The notes beneath the pieces are model-generated. The model did not search any database, was not told the DNA's origin, and was given only the letters and a program-made list of their open reading frames with translations. DNA of 64,000 nucleotides, taken from NCBI GenBank assembly GCA_028551475.1, contig CM052357.1, forward strand, positions 24,408,451-24,472,450. Reading direction: 5' to 3'. This DNA is from Casuarina equisetifolia (taxonomy: Eukaryota > Streptophyta > Magnoliopsida > Fagales > Casuarinaceae). The position numbers and the translations under genes are program-made. Position 1 is the first letter of the stretch. The number at the start of each line of letters is the position of its first letter. This document shows, piece by piece, positions 1 through 10,574 of the stretch.

Positions 1-557
1 CATCTTAAATAAAGAAAAACATGAAAGTTGTCACCACACTGTCTTCTTTTCAAGAATTCTCCTTGATTTTCTTCTTTCTTCCTTGGTTTAAGTGGCACCT
101 TCTTTTCTCTCTTTCTTCTCCTTCTCTCCTTATGCAGTGGTCCTCCTTTATATAAGGTCTTGGATCTAGAACTTTCTCCTTATCCTAATAGAATTGGGTT
201 TTGGATTCCTAATACAATTTGGTTTTAGACTCCTATATTAATTAGGCTTTAGACTCCTAATAGGACTAGGTTTTTTAATTATCTAAAAAACCCAATAACA
301 ATAAAAATCTAATAACAATCATCCAAATCCTAAGCCTAAGCCCATCTTGATTTCCTTCACCTTGATAATTTGACCATCTTTTGCCATATAATAAGTACCA
401 GGTTCTCCATGCTTGTCCTTTTTCTTCATGTCTCCTTATGTTACATAAACAAGACAAATTTAAGTAAATAAAGATAAATTCAAATATTTTCTTACAAGCA
501 TTAGATAATTTATTATTTAAATTAGGTAAAATAACTCTATAAAAATAGAAGTTATCA
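1..557 (-). mobile_element. Solo-type LTR of the TGATAAC family, cut by the window edge
   Basis: The reverse complement begins TGATAACTTC...ATAGAGTTATT at 557 and runs along the same ordered blocks as the complete LTRs at 16511 and 19385: the short 5' hairpin, the 'gaattcctctttattta' type stretch, the 'agatgggcttgg' stretch, the series of 'gagttcaaagcctaatt' motifs, and the pyrimidine-rich stretch near position 60. The far end lies outside the window, so neither a target duplication nor solo status can be shown. A 106-codon open frame at 275-595 is only a chance frame in the LTR. Confidence 0.8.
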
Positions 558-2554
558 ACGTTTGGGAACATTAAAATTGTTTCGATCTTCATCAATGTGA
601 GAAATGAACCCTAGGGGCATGGGTAGCTGCCATCCAAGATGGAAAATGGTTTCTTTGCCTGAAGGTAAGGAATTATCACCTCTTTCAAATATAAAACACA
701 GATTTTGGCAATGTCCATTTCTAGATAATTAAGGCCTTATAATCCAACTCTTATTAAGGAACAAGGGGGTTTGATGGGTGTGGCAACTTGGGTTTGGGTT
801 TTGAGTTGTTGAGTGGCAGAATTTTGTGATAGAATTTAGACGAAGTGGGGAATTTTGGCTTGTATTAGATGGCTATTCTAATATCAAGTGAGAACTTGAG
901 AAACTGAAAATAGAGAATTGTAATAAGAAGTTGTAATTGGATGGTTTTTAAAACACATAACAAAGTCTTAAGGGATTAACTAAAGCTGATTTGGGTTAAC
1001 CAGGAGTTTGTCTTGAAGGGGGGGAAGAAGAGGTGTCATGCTAGAATGTGTGATTAAGATGATTGGATTGAAGTTGATTTCCCACATTTTGTGTTAAGAT
1101 GTGTAGTTAGGTTAAGCCTTTTGTTCTTCATGTAGTTTGAGCCTTTATTCTTATTAATTAGGCTTGGGTCAAACCCAAGCTCGTACAAGCATTGCCTTAA
1201 TTGTATATGTTTGTCTATTTGGTGTAATTCTTTTCTTTCAGCAAATAGATAGAAAGTGTCCCATTTTCACTAGATTCATGTTGTCTTAAATCCTTAGATG
1301 CATGAGTTTATCTTAGATTTTAGTGTAGGCTACCTGAAGAAATTTCAAGTTGGGGTGAAGTTGTGGAAGAAGTATAAGATTCCTAAGAGGTTATACATGA
1401 TAAAAGGGTTCCATTAGTTGTCTACATGGTAAAAGTTACATAAAATAAAAAAAAATCCATATTGCGGTACCATTTACTTAACAGTTAATTATTCTTAAAT
1501 CTATTTGAACTATTTAAAGCTTAACATCTAACTTGTCCAATAAAAGTCAAGATTAGGTAGCCAAACAAATAATAGTTTTGCCTTTTACTACAAAGTGCAA
1601 AGTAAGATTTCAACTTCAAAAGGGTTCCTTTTTTTTCTTTGAAATGCAACCAATTTAGTATAATGCTAGGTAAGATTTTAATTTGTCTTAAATTTACATA
1701 CTCATTCCTACTTTATAACTAAGTATTCCTAATTCTATGTGGTCTACTTAAGCCATGCAAGAAAATTAAAGATTACATACTCAAATTGATAATAGTTGTG
1801 CCTCTTACCATAACATGCTAGGTAAGATTCTAACTTAAAAAGGGTTTCCTTTTTCTTTCAAATTCTACTAATTTAGGCTAGTGCTAAGTAAGATTTCAAC
1901 TCTAGCTTTGTCTTAAATTCACTAGTCCTACTTTAATAAAAGGCCATTCATAAGATTAGGCACTTACTATAGAAATGTAAGGAAGGTCCTTAATGAATGA
2001 TATGAATGCAAAAGCAATATATATTTGAGTTTCAAGGTATCCGTAACAAAAAAATTTTCTTCATGAGTCATAAATGACATCATTAAAGTGAAAAGTTCTT
2101 TTTTGTTCCTCTTACCATTTGTACTTTTTAAAATAATAAGTATCTTTTTCTTTCAGTATTCATGCATTTAGAATTTAAATATATTTTAAGTGATCCTATC
2201 TTTTGGGTTTAACGTATGGAGGTCATCGATTTATCTTTGTATTGGAATAGATAATGACTAATCATTTAAGCATTTCAAACTATACAATTCTTTTTTTGAG
2301 AATGTTAGAAAAGAAAAATGAGTTCAACTCTATCGAAAACATAATTAGGGGAAATTAGATTAACTTTGAGAAGACACAATTGTCAACAAATAAATTAGAA
2401 GAAAATAGCAATATAAATCATTGTTTCAAATCATACTCTCATTTAATGTTAAATCAAACCGTTTAATTCTTGAAAAAGGAATGTTTCCCATGACCAGTTT
2501 GCACCTTACCCTTGTCACTTTATTGCTTTTATGTTAGGGACCCATGAGCTCAAA
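558..2554. other. Non-coding stretch with internal direct repeats
   Basis: No convincing gene is seen. Positions 890-960 resemble the segment at 6960 and 11214 (gagaacttgagaaac...), so a dispersed repeat piece is present. About 1565-1725 and 1785-1945 form a diverged direct repeat (shared 'gctaggtaagatt' and 'aaagggtt' blocks). A related piece occurs near 23345, which shows that it is a dispersed repeat. Confidence 0.5.
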
Positions 2555-4057
2555 ACATACCATGAGGCCCCCCAAAATTGCAATCGGATCAAGGTTATAG
2601 ATAATGAATTGATATTCCTTCAGGCCAATCATGCATAAGACCTAATACCTCTTCCTTTCAAACATAAGTAATCAAGTGTGAGTGGATTTATAAGTTGAAA
2701 TATCATACAAATGGCCAAGGAGTAGATATATATAAGGCTCACTTTCTAGTTAAGGGATTCACTTAGCATAAAGGGTTTGTTTATTAGGAGACCTTTTCTC
2801 TAAATGCCAAAAAACCATCCTTTCATTTTGTCATCACCATTATAGCTAATATGCAATTAGTCTCTTTACCAGTTAAATGTACAAAATGCATTTATGCATA
2901 AGAATTTATTACAAGAGGCCTACAAGGATTTCCTTCTAAAGCTAGTAGGTCATTATTTATTTTAAAATAGGTTTTGCGTCATTGTAATGTGGAATTCATA
3001 AAAAGGTTTTATACATACTAGTGTTGATCAATATTCAAATGACCATGTTCATTCATAAGACAATAGTTTTATTGTTCTACTCATCATGTGAGTGGCATCT
3101 TTATTATGTATAACAATTCTACTTCCATTTCTAAGTTAAAATAGTGTTTATATTCCTTTTCTCATAGAAATGATTTAGGTTAATCCAAATTATTCTCGGG
3201 TGTGGAGATCACTTGATCACAAGAGGAGATTTATCTCAACTAGTGCATATATGTGCTGAAAATTATTTTTGAAATTGGATTGTTGGGGTCTAAATCCATT
3301 ACTACCATTAAATACAATTGAAAGTTGATTACAATAGAATGCATTGATCATAAATAGCATGATTTGCAGCTTGATAATCTATCCACTTTTCAAAGAATGT
3401 AATGGAGATTGATCCATCTCACCAAAAAGAGGTTAAACATTAATTATGTTATCTAGAACCTTTGTTTGTGTATGCACACATAAATGCAACATTGAAGGTG
3501 ATCAACTATGTTAAGAGTTGTCCAAGACATGGTCTTCTATTTCTTGTATCTTTTAGCTTATAGTTAATTGCATTTGGTGAATTCGACTATAAGACATGTC
3601 CTATGTTGAGACAAACTATCATGAGTTTTTACATTAAGCTTAAGGATTCTCTCATCTCATGAAAGACCAAGAAGTAGCCTATTATGTCTTTATTGTATGT
3701 TGAGTTAGAGTTTAGAGCTTAGCTTTTACATTATGTGAGATTATTTAGATCCTTGGTCCCTTTAAAGACTTAAATGTGATTGGTCCTCATCTTGTTTCTT
3801 TATTTGATATTATTTAGGTGGCAAGAAACATAACATCCAATCCTATTTTTCATACTTGTATAAACACAAAGAGAGTGATTACCATTTCATCTAAAATTAG
3901 ACATATGAGATCTTGATCCAAACTTAGTACAATTTCATGGAGAAAATGGTAGACATTTTGTTGAAAACCTTGTGGAGCAAGCAACATTAACACTTATTGT
4001 CCCAACTTGGACATGTTAAAATTTGAAAAAGGAGCCATTGTCAAATTTTATGCTATA
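2555..4057 (+). pseudogene. Decayed Ty1/copia RT-RNase H remnant
   Basis: Conceptual translation with several frame shifts and stops gives the copia order. First comes a start of reverse transcriptase resembling 'AxxxxxW..A...E...L..N.TW.LVPLP' (about 2560-2670). Then follows 'YKAHFLVKGFT', equivalent to the family's YKARLVAKGFTQ (about 2710-2770), and 'ETFSLNAKK' (about 2790). RNase H-like 'SWKTKKQP' followed by a degraded 'AEYRAL' equivalent lies at about 3660-3720, with a tail to about 4057. No intact frame or LTR was found, so the element is dead. It ends where the first DEFL duplicon begins. Confidence 0.6.
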
Positions 4058-4389
4058 TACATTTCCCCTAGCTTTTTTTTACAGTGGATTTCTTTCCTGA
4101 ATATAAAAACTTCATTAACAAGTCATGTTTGGAAATTCTATAAAACTCAAAACAATATTAGTCATGCATTTTGTTGTTGATTCACCATCCAATTTAGAAA
4201 AACAAAAAAAGAAAAAAAAATACATACTTTTTAGGAAAATCTCTCTATTCTGTCAAAGGAAAATTTTGCACTTACTAGGAACCAAAGGAAAGTGAATCAT
4301 AGGCATTGAACTTCCGAGTTACACAAAAAGGACCTATCCTTCTAAAGTTACACCAAGAAAATACTCCAAAAAAAAAGTGAGGTAGGGAG

Positions 4390-5060
4390 ACAAAATGGGA
4401 ACCTTACTATGTAACTAGAAAAACCGCAATGTACTCTTATTTAAAATCATACTAATAAAAAAATTCTTAAGAAGATGAAAGAATTTGCAATCAAGTCAAT
4501 CTTCTTGGCTGTCCTCTTGATCACTATTTATGGTCACTGTGTGTGTGGGGAAAGAAAATAGGAACCTTACTGTTTAACTAGAGAAACAAAATACAATTCC
4601 ACCTCAAAATCATACTGAACAAACAAAACTTAAGAAGACGGAAAAGTTGCTTTCAAACCAATCTTCCTGGCTACATCACTATTTATAGTATTTATCTCCC
4701 TTCCTCCTTGTCCAAGGGGTGTAGGGTGGCAAAATATGAACCTTTGCTATTTAACTAGAGAAAACAAAATATAATCCTACCGAACAAACAAACCTTATGA
4801 AGAAAAAAAAAGGTTGTTACCAAATCAACCTTCCTGATTGTCCTCTTCGTCAATGTTATTGGTCTCTTTCTCTCTTTACATCCATTTTTGGTAAAGGGAA
4901 AGAAAATAGGGACCTCTATTTAACTGGAAAAGAGATAGTTCCATCTCACCCCGAAATTATATTGAATAGACAAACTTGAAGAAGATGGCAAAAGTTGTTC
5001 TTAGATCAATCTTTCTGATTGTCCTCTTGATCACCATCTCTGGTATGTCTCTCGCTCCCT
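4390..5060 (+). repeat. Tandem array of four DEFL first-exon units
   Basis: There are four imperfect units, roughly 160-180 bp apart. Each has a leader of the type 'gggaaccttactatttaac', then 40-60 bp, then a start codon and a signal-peptide exon ending in phase 1 at a GT donor. Unit 1 (exon 4475-4532) is intact: MKEFAIKSIFLAVLLITIY plus G, with GT at 4533. Unit 2 (4638) is broken: ACG replaces ATG and about 20 bp are lost. Unit 3 (4797-4861) keeps ATG and GT but is out of frame in its poly-A run. Unit 4 (4985-5042) is the exon joined to the peptide gene in the model below. Whether the extra units are transcribed cannot be seen. Confidence 0.75.
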
Positions 5061-5564
5061 CTTTATGTTTACCTATTGTTCCTTTCCATTCAACCAGAAT
5101 TGAGCTCAAGTAACTTTTTTATTTGAAATTTCAATTTCTTTAGTCAAGATGATGCTACTACTAGAATAAATGGTATTTCCTCATTCCTTGAGCTCCAAAA
5201 CCTAAGCTCGTGTAACTTTGCCCTATGAAATTTCTAGCTCTTTAGCCAAGATGATGCCGCAACTAGAATAATTGGCTTTTGTGATTCCTTGGGCTCCAAA
5301 TCTTTGATACATCTGTATTAATCTTTTTTTATTTCAATATGTGACTTCATATGGAAAATATAAGTTGACTTATGGTAATGATGCGTATTAGGTTTGTCAT
5401 CAAAGGTGCGAGCAGCCAGTGGGGGAAAGATACCACCGGGGACCCAATGCAAAACTGGTTTTGACTGTTTCAAAGGTTGTGCCGGTCACGGCCCAAGGTG
5501 CCCCAGTTTCTGCATTGGTGGCTACTGTCTTTGCAATTGCTTATTCACAGATGTTTTAAGTTGA
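4985..5564 (+). CDS. Defensin-like cysteine-rich secreted peptide, paralogue A
   Basis: Two-exon gene: exon 1 4985-5042, intron 5043-5391 (GTATGT...TTAG), exon 2 5392-5564, 76 codons plus stop. Exon 1 encodes a hydrophobic signal peptide (about residues 6-20, FLIVLLITIS). Exon 2 encodes a short spacer and a mature domain with eight cysteines spaced C-x5-C-x3-C-x6-C-x3-C-x4-C-x1-C-x1-C. The C-x3-C and C-x-C spacing fits the CS-alpha-beta fold of plant defensin-like/LCR peptides, which act outside the cell in defence or signalling. The exact family member is not recognised. One phase-1 intron after the signal peptide is typical of the family. An AATAAA lies near 5670. TATTTAA about 70 bp before the ATG could be the TATA box. 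Three extra first exons lie upstream. Confidence 0.75.
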
Positions 5565-5679
5565 AGCCCTCTCACCAAATGGATAATGTCAAGGGGATTA
5601 CGTCTGCTGTTATTTCTTTACGTTCGACAAGTTCCTCATGTCATGGAATGTTAAGGGCTAAGAGTAAGTAATAAAGGCG

Positions 5680-6612
5680 TTCCGTCTATATTTCCAAGCA
5701 TTCTTGTTTGAATGATGAATTATAAACTGTCAGTTAAAGCCCTCAAAATTTTCATTTATATTGTGAGGAAATTACTGAAAATCAAATTTTATAATTGATG
5801 AATTGTGAACTTGGCATGTGTGGCTTAGAAAGATGGAAAAGGCCTGACAAAACAAAGAAGAAAAAAAGAAAAAGAAAAAAAAAAAGAAGGATGAATGTGG
5901 TCTGGTTCCGTTGAAACGACAAATTTATCCAAACCAAGTAATTCTAAATTCAACTAATCAAGAAGCGCTTACGACAATAGTACCCCTCTTAAAGTTGGTT
6001 AATCTCCAATGATCGATTAGTTAAGATGTTGAGATGGTATCCACGTTAGCCTCGGGCGGAGCCCATTCAGGACGTGGACGTGGGAGACGACATGGTAGTT
6101 AAGGAAGATTTCCCTTACACCACGATCTTCCCTTGTCACAAATGGGAGAAGAGAAGCAGCTGCAGTTCACGCCGCGGCTGCACCCTTTACACCGAAATGG
6201 AAAGACAGGAAGCATGAGGCCTTCTCACCTGTTGACCACCAAGACAAGCCACTTACAGTAGCTACATGCCATAAGTGAGTCAGAGAAACGTTTGGATTAA
6301 ATTTGTTTTTTCCTGAGCTTGTAATTACATATCTTCACTACTATAAATTGTTTTCAATCTATCCAGGTAATTTTGCACCACTTTATTGTCTTCAATCTGC
6401 AAGCAATATGAAAAGACTTCCCACAAGATTCGGTTCAATAATCAACCACGTAATGTCTCAAAATCTTCAGCTTTCCCATTCTTATTATGACCTCCTTTCT
6501 TCCATTTCCAACAAAGATCGTAGCATGCAAAATTCCCGCAGTTCAATGTAACAACAAAGAAAACAACAAATCCCAATGCTACTCTTTGTAGAGGAGTTAA
6601 AGTTTTATATAG
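5680..6612. other. 3' flank of DEFL locus A, no gene seen
   Basis: This is non-coding sequence shared with copy 2 (9810-11210), apart from the insertion there. It includes a purine-rich A/G run at about 5855-5890. The open frame at 6303-6551 is not kept in the duplicate and is judged to be chance. Confidence 0.5.
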
Positions 6613-6617
6613 TGAGT

Positions 6618-6959
6618 ATTAGAAATTGAAGGGCCCAACTAAAACACAGAACTGTGCAATAATGGATTGCTAGCGGAAGCTTATAAGGCTAGGCTCTCCT
6701 GTCGCCTTATCCAATGTGGGACTAGATATTTTAATCCTCCAACACTCTCCCGCAGTCTCACGTTGGGCGCAGTGAGAGGTGGGACTAGTCTAGAAGGACC
6801 ACACCAAGGTAGGCAGGACACAGGGCCGGCTCTGATACCATATTAGAGTGTGAGGGTCCATCCCAAAACCTTAAGGCATTAGGTGGAGAATTCTCATCAC
6901 TTATAAGATCACAGGCCCATCCTCTCACTTTCAATGTGGGACAATACCCACCTTCAACA
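6618..6959 (-). mobile_element. TRIM retrotransposon with two unlike LTRs
   Basis: A 342 bp element is flanked by the 5 bp target duplication gtgag (6613-6617 and 6960-6964). Left terminal repeat 6618-6744, internal part 6745-6840, right terminal repeat 6841-6959. Reading on the minus strand, the repeats start TGTTG and end CTAATA. The internal part begins with TGGTATCAGAGC (complement at 6829-6840), the usual primer site for initiator tRNA-Met, and ends with a purine tract beside the other repeat. No protein is encoded. The two terminal repeats share ends and short inner motifs but differ strongly in between. The duplicon at about 11214 shows the empty site. Confidence 0.85.
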
Positions 6960-7225
6960 GTGAGAACTTGAGAAACCAAAAACAGAGAATTGCAATGGAA
7001 AGAGTTCAAATGTCTAGAACGAAGAGAACGAAGAGAACATAAAGAAACATAGAGAAGAAAATCTTGCAAAAGCCAATATAATTTGGGATCATTTTGATTC
7101 ATGGCTCGGCTCCTATTGATAGTCCTAACCTAGATATTTAATAAGGAATGAAAATCTATACATAAAAAGTGAGAAACTCTGATGGCTCGATTTTGAAAAC
7201 TGTCACTTAAATACAAATGGTTCTG

Positions 7226-8227
7226 AGATTTGGTGGAGAGATGCACTGATGGTTTGATTTGCCTCTACAACTCAGTTTATTGTGTAAGAATGTAGATATA
7301 GGGGTATACTAGACATTCAAAAGTACGCAAATGAGATTTTGGGGGTTGGGTTTTATATAATTTTTACTAAGGGAATTGATTGCTTGACATTAGTATTGGT
7401 AGTTAATTGATAATGTAGGTAGTTGTTTCGAAAGCAAATGCTCAATATTGTGATGGCACATGGGCATGGTGGATCATCGGAATCCAATTTTGATAGTGTG
7501 TGTGTTGTGTGTTGAGTTATCATGTAGCCATTTTAAAATAGGTTACATAAACTTGAGATTCGCTGGTGAATGTGCAGTTTTTCTAATAATTGACAGAAAC
7601 GGCATGATAAGATTTTGTAGTGCTATCTTATTGAATGGCTTTTATTTTCGAGGGTAATTGGTTTTTTCAAAATTTGTAGAAAATAGTAACTATCTGGAGA
7701 AATCGATCCCTAGTATTTATTGTGTACAGTCACATAAATTTTAGAAAGAAAACATCGTATTTATTTCCACTGGTTGACATTACTTGAAAAGGCCCCAAAA
7801 TAATAAAGTGTATAATGTCTAGGGAGGCCTTTGACATGTTATTTGTGGGTGGATGGGCTAGGTGTATAGTTTTACTAATTTTAGATGCATTACATGATGA
7901 TATGCACAAAATGCATATAGTTGAGCGGACTTGAATCCATGATATCCTAAAATTAGTTATAATATGCACAAAATGCAACATCTATTTTTTTTAAATAACC
8001 AAAAACATTAGAAATATAGTTGAGAGGACTTGAATACAAAATATTTTTTTGGCAAGATCTAAAAATGCTTTTTTGGTAAGATCTAGGACTTGAGCCCTCC
8101 TTACCATTTCGGGACAAATTACAACACATTTTGTTCTATTAAAAGTATTAAGAAAATGGAAGGAGTAGCAATAAGAAAATACGTTAAAATTCAAACACTT
8201 CCTCTTTGAATTGTGAAAACGGATCCC
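7226..8227. other. Spacer between the two DEFL duplicons
   Basis: No gene is seen. Minus-strand 7733-7900 encodes a short copia integrase-like piece, listed separately. The other open frames are short and AT-rich without family resemblance. Confidence 0.5.
7733..7900 (-). pseudogene. Copia integrase fragment
   Basis: The minus-strand translation contains SKTIHLAHPPTNN, SKASLDIIHF and GPFQVMSTSGNKY. This is the end of the GAG-pre-integrase zinc region and the start of the copia integrase core. It closely resembles the same segment of the copia element at 18197-18421 (STNNVSRASLDLIHFDI). The flanks are decayed. Confidence 0.6.
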
Positions 8228-8499
8228 AACATTTTTCCCCTAGCCTTTTTTACAATGAATTTTTTTCCTTAATATAATAGCTTCCTTAGCGGGTCATATT
8301 TAGATAATTCTATAAAGCTCAACGCAATATTAGTCGCGCATTTTGTTGGCTCACGATCCAATTTAGGAAACTTTTGTACTTATTGGGGACTAAAGGAAAG
8401 TAAATCATAGGCATTGAACCTCCAAATTATACAAGAAGTACCTATCCTTCTAAAGTTACACCAAGAAAATACGCCAAAAGAAGTGAGGTTAGGCGACAA

Positions 8500-9190
8500 A
8501 ATGGGGAACCTTACCATCTAAATAGAAAAACCGCAATGTACTCCAGTATAAAATCATACTGATAAAAAAAAAAAAGCTTAAGAAGATGAAAGAATTTGCA
8601 ATCAAGTCAATCTTCCTGGCTGTCCTCTTGATCACTATTTATGGTCACTGTATGTGTAGGGAGAGAAAATAGAAACCTTATTGTTTAACTAGAGAAAACT
8701 AAATACAATTCCACCTCAAAATCATACTGAACAAACAACGCTTAAGAAGATGGAAAAGTTGCTCTCAAACCAATCTTCTTGGTTATCCTCTTTATCACTA
8801 TTTATAGTGTCCTTATATGCCTTTCTCCTTGTCCGAGGTGTGTAGGGTGAGAAAATAGGAACCTTACTGTTTAAATAGAGAAAACAAAATATAATCCTAC
8901 CTTAAAATCATACCGAACAAACAAACCTTATGAAAATAAAAAAAGTGGTTACCAAATCAACCTTCCTGATTGTCCTCTTCATCAATGTTTTTGGTCTTTT
9001 TCTCTCTCTACATCCATTTTTGGTAAAGGTCAAGAAAATAGCAAACTCTATTTAACTGGAAAAGAGATAGTTCCATCTCACCCCGAAATCATATTGAATA
9101 GACAAACCTGAAGAAGATGGAAAAAATTGTTCTTAGATCAATCTTTCTGATTGTCCTTTTGATCACCATCTCTGGTATATCTCCCACTCC
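8500..9190 (+). repeat. Tandem array of four DEFL first-exon units, locus B
   Basis: Unit 1 exon 8586-8643 (MKEFAIKSIFLAVLLITIY, GT donor at 8644) is intact. Unit 2 starts with ATG at 8750 but has lost a base and shifts frame. Unit 3 exon 8930-8993 (MKIKKVVTKSTFLIVLFINV plus two residues) is intact in frame with a GT donor at 8994, unlike its counterpart in locus A. Unit 4 exon 9117-9174 is the one used in the gene model. All intact units end in phase 1, so any of them could join the same second exon without a frame change. Confidence 0.75.
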
Positions 9191-9696
9191 CTCTTTATGT
9201 TTACCTATTGCTCCTTTTCTATTCAACCAGAATTGAGTTCAAGTAACTTTTCTATTTGAAATTTCAAGTTCCTTAGTCAAGATGATGCTACTACTAGAAT
9301 AAATGGTATTTCCTCATTCCTTAAGCTCCAAAACCTAAGCTCATGGAACTTTTCCATATGAAATTTCTAGCTCTTTAGCCAAGATGATGCTACACTAGAA
9401 TAAATTGGCTTTTGTGATTCCTTGGGCTCCAAATCTTTGATACAACTCTATTAATCTTTTTTATTTCAATATGTGACTTCATATGGAAAATATAAGTTGA
9501 CTTATGGTAATGATGCGTATTAGGTTTGTCATCGAAGGCACGAGCAGCTAGTGGGGGAAAGATACCACCAGGGACCCAATGCAAAACTGGTTTTGACTGT
9601 GTCAAAGGTTGTTCTGGTCACGGCCCAAGGTGCCCCAGTTTCTGCATTGGTGGCTACTGTCTTTGCAATTGCTTATTCGCAGATGTTCTAAGTTGA
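9117..9696 (+). CDS. Defensin-like cysteine-rich secreted peptide, paralogue B
   Basis: Same structure as paralogue A: exon 1 9117-9174, intron 9175-9523 (349 bp), exon 2 9524-9696, 76 aa. The signal peptide core is FLIVLLITIS. All eight cysteines are kept with the spacing C-x5-C-x3-C-x6-C-x3-C-x4-C-x1-C-x1-C. In exon 2 it differs from paralogue A at four residues (Val to Ala in the spacer, Phe to Val, Ala to Ser, and Thr to Ala near the C terminus), with several silent changes. The frame is therefore intact in both copies. The family assignment (plant DEFL/LCR, CS-alpha-beta) rests on cysteine spacing, size, secretion signal and intron place. The target is unknown. Confidence 0.75.
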
Positions 9697-10094
9697 AGCC
9701 CTCTCACCAAATGGATAATGTCAAGGGGATTACGTCTGTTTTTATTTCTTTACGTTCTTCAAATTCCTCTTGTCATGGAATGTTAAGAGCCAAGAGTAAG
9801 TAATAAAGGCGTTACATCTATATTTCCAAGCATTCTTGTTTGAATGATGAATTATAAACTGTCAGTTAAAGCCCTCAAAATTTTTATTTACATTGTGAGG
9901 AAATTACTGAAAATCAAATTTGATAATTGATGAATTGTGAACTTGGCATGTGTGGCTTAGAAAGATGGAAAAGGCCTGACAAAATAAATAAATAAATAAG
10001 GATGAACGTGGTCTGGTTCCGTAGAAACGGCAAATTTATCCATACCAAGTAATTGTAAATTCAACTAATCAAGAAGCAATCATGACAATAGAAA

Positions 10095-10574
10095 TGAAAG
10101 TGGAAGGTGGAGAGAGAAAAGTGTAGAGAGAGAGTTTTAGCAAGCGGAAGTTTCACAAAGGGAAAATACTTTCATTCAGGATAAAATAAATATTACCATT
10201 ACATGCCCTTTTATAGGGCTGACTTGAGCTTGCAGAAAACACACGTAAAGTAAATAAAGGCAGGGTCTTAATGAGCAACATGACAAGCTATCTAATGGGA
10301 ACACAGCAAAAGAGGATAGCCATCATCACCCTAGACCACTAGGCAATTCTTTTTCAGTGAGAACGTGTGACTAAAGCTGTCCCACCTTCCAAGGACTTCA
10401 GCATAGGTTTCGTGTGAGCTAAAACGTCTCTTTAATGGGTATGGCTTTGGCTTCTACAATTGCCATTTCAAAGATAGCTCAGAAGAATGGCTTGATCCAT
10501 CTTTGTCTTTGTCCGCATGGGTGCTTGCGTGGATGAAAAGAGCCGAATGATGGAGTGCAGTTTCACTGTTTTCA
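10095..10574. mobile_element. Probable solo LTR inserted in DEFL duplicon B
   Basis: The duplicate at about 5965-5985 lacks this 480 bp block, so it is an insertion. It begins TGAAAGTGG and ends GTTTTCA, that is, TG...CA with inverted ends TGAAA/TTTCA. The flanks (agaaa before, ataaa after) are close to a 5 bp duplication with one mismatch. No coding capacity is seen. Confidence 0.6.

Larger units (their letters stand above)
4058..7225. repeat. Segmental duplication, copy 1 (DEFL locus A)
   Basis: This segment aligns by eye with 8228-11480, starting at the shared 'cccctagc' motif (4072 and 8239) and ending in the shared stretch that includes 'acaaatggttct'. The order of first-exon array, peptide gene, 3' flank and trailing repeat is the same in both. 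The DEFL intron is 349 bp in both. Copy 1 alone carries the TRIM insertion at 6618-6959; copy 2 alone carries the insertion at 10095-10574. Both insertions therefore look younger than the duplication. Confidence 0.8.

Noticed and set aside
275..595. 106-codon minus-strand frame
   Set aside because: It lies within the TGATAAC-family LTR and is not kept open in the other copies.
4797..4979. 60-codon frame read as a stand-alone small protein
   Set aside because: It is a frameshifted member of the first-exon array. The frame simply runs through the intron-like part of the unit.
6303..6551. 82-codon frame in the 3' flank of DEFL A
   Set aside because: It is disrupted in the duplicate at about 10920-11150, so it is not under coding constraint.
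6745..6840. Possible 5S rRNA segment (Cassandra-type) in the TRIM
   Set aside because: No 5S box A/C sequence is visible in the LTRs, so the element is a TRIM of another type.
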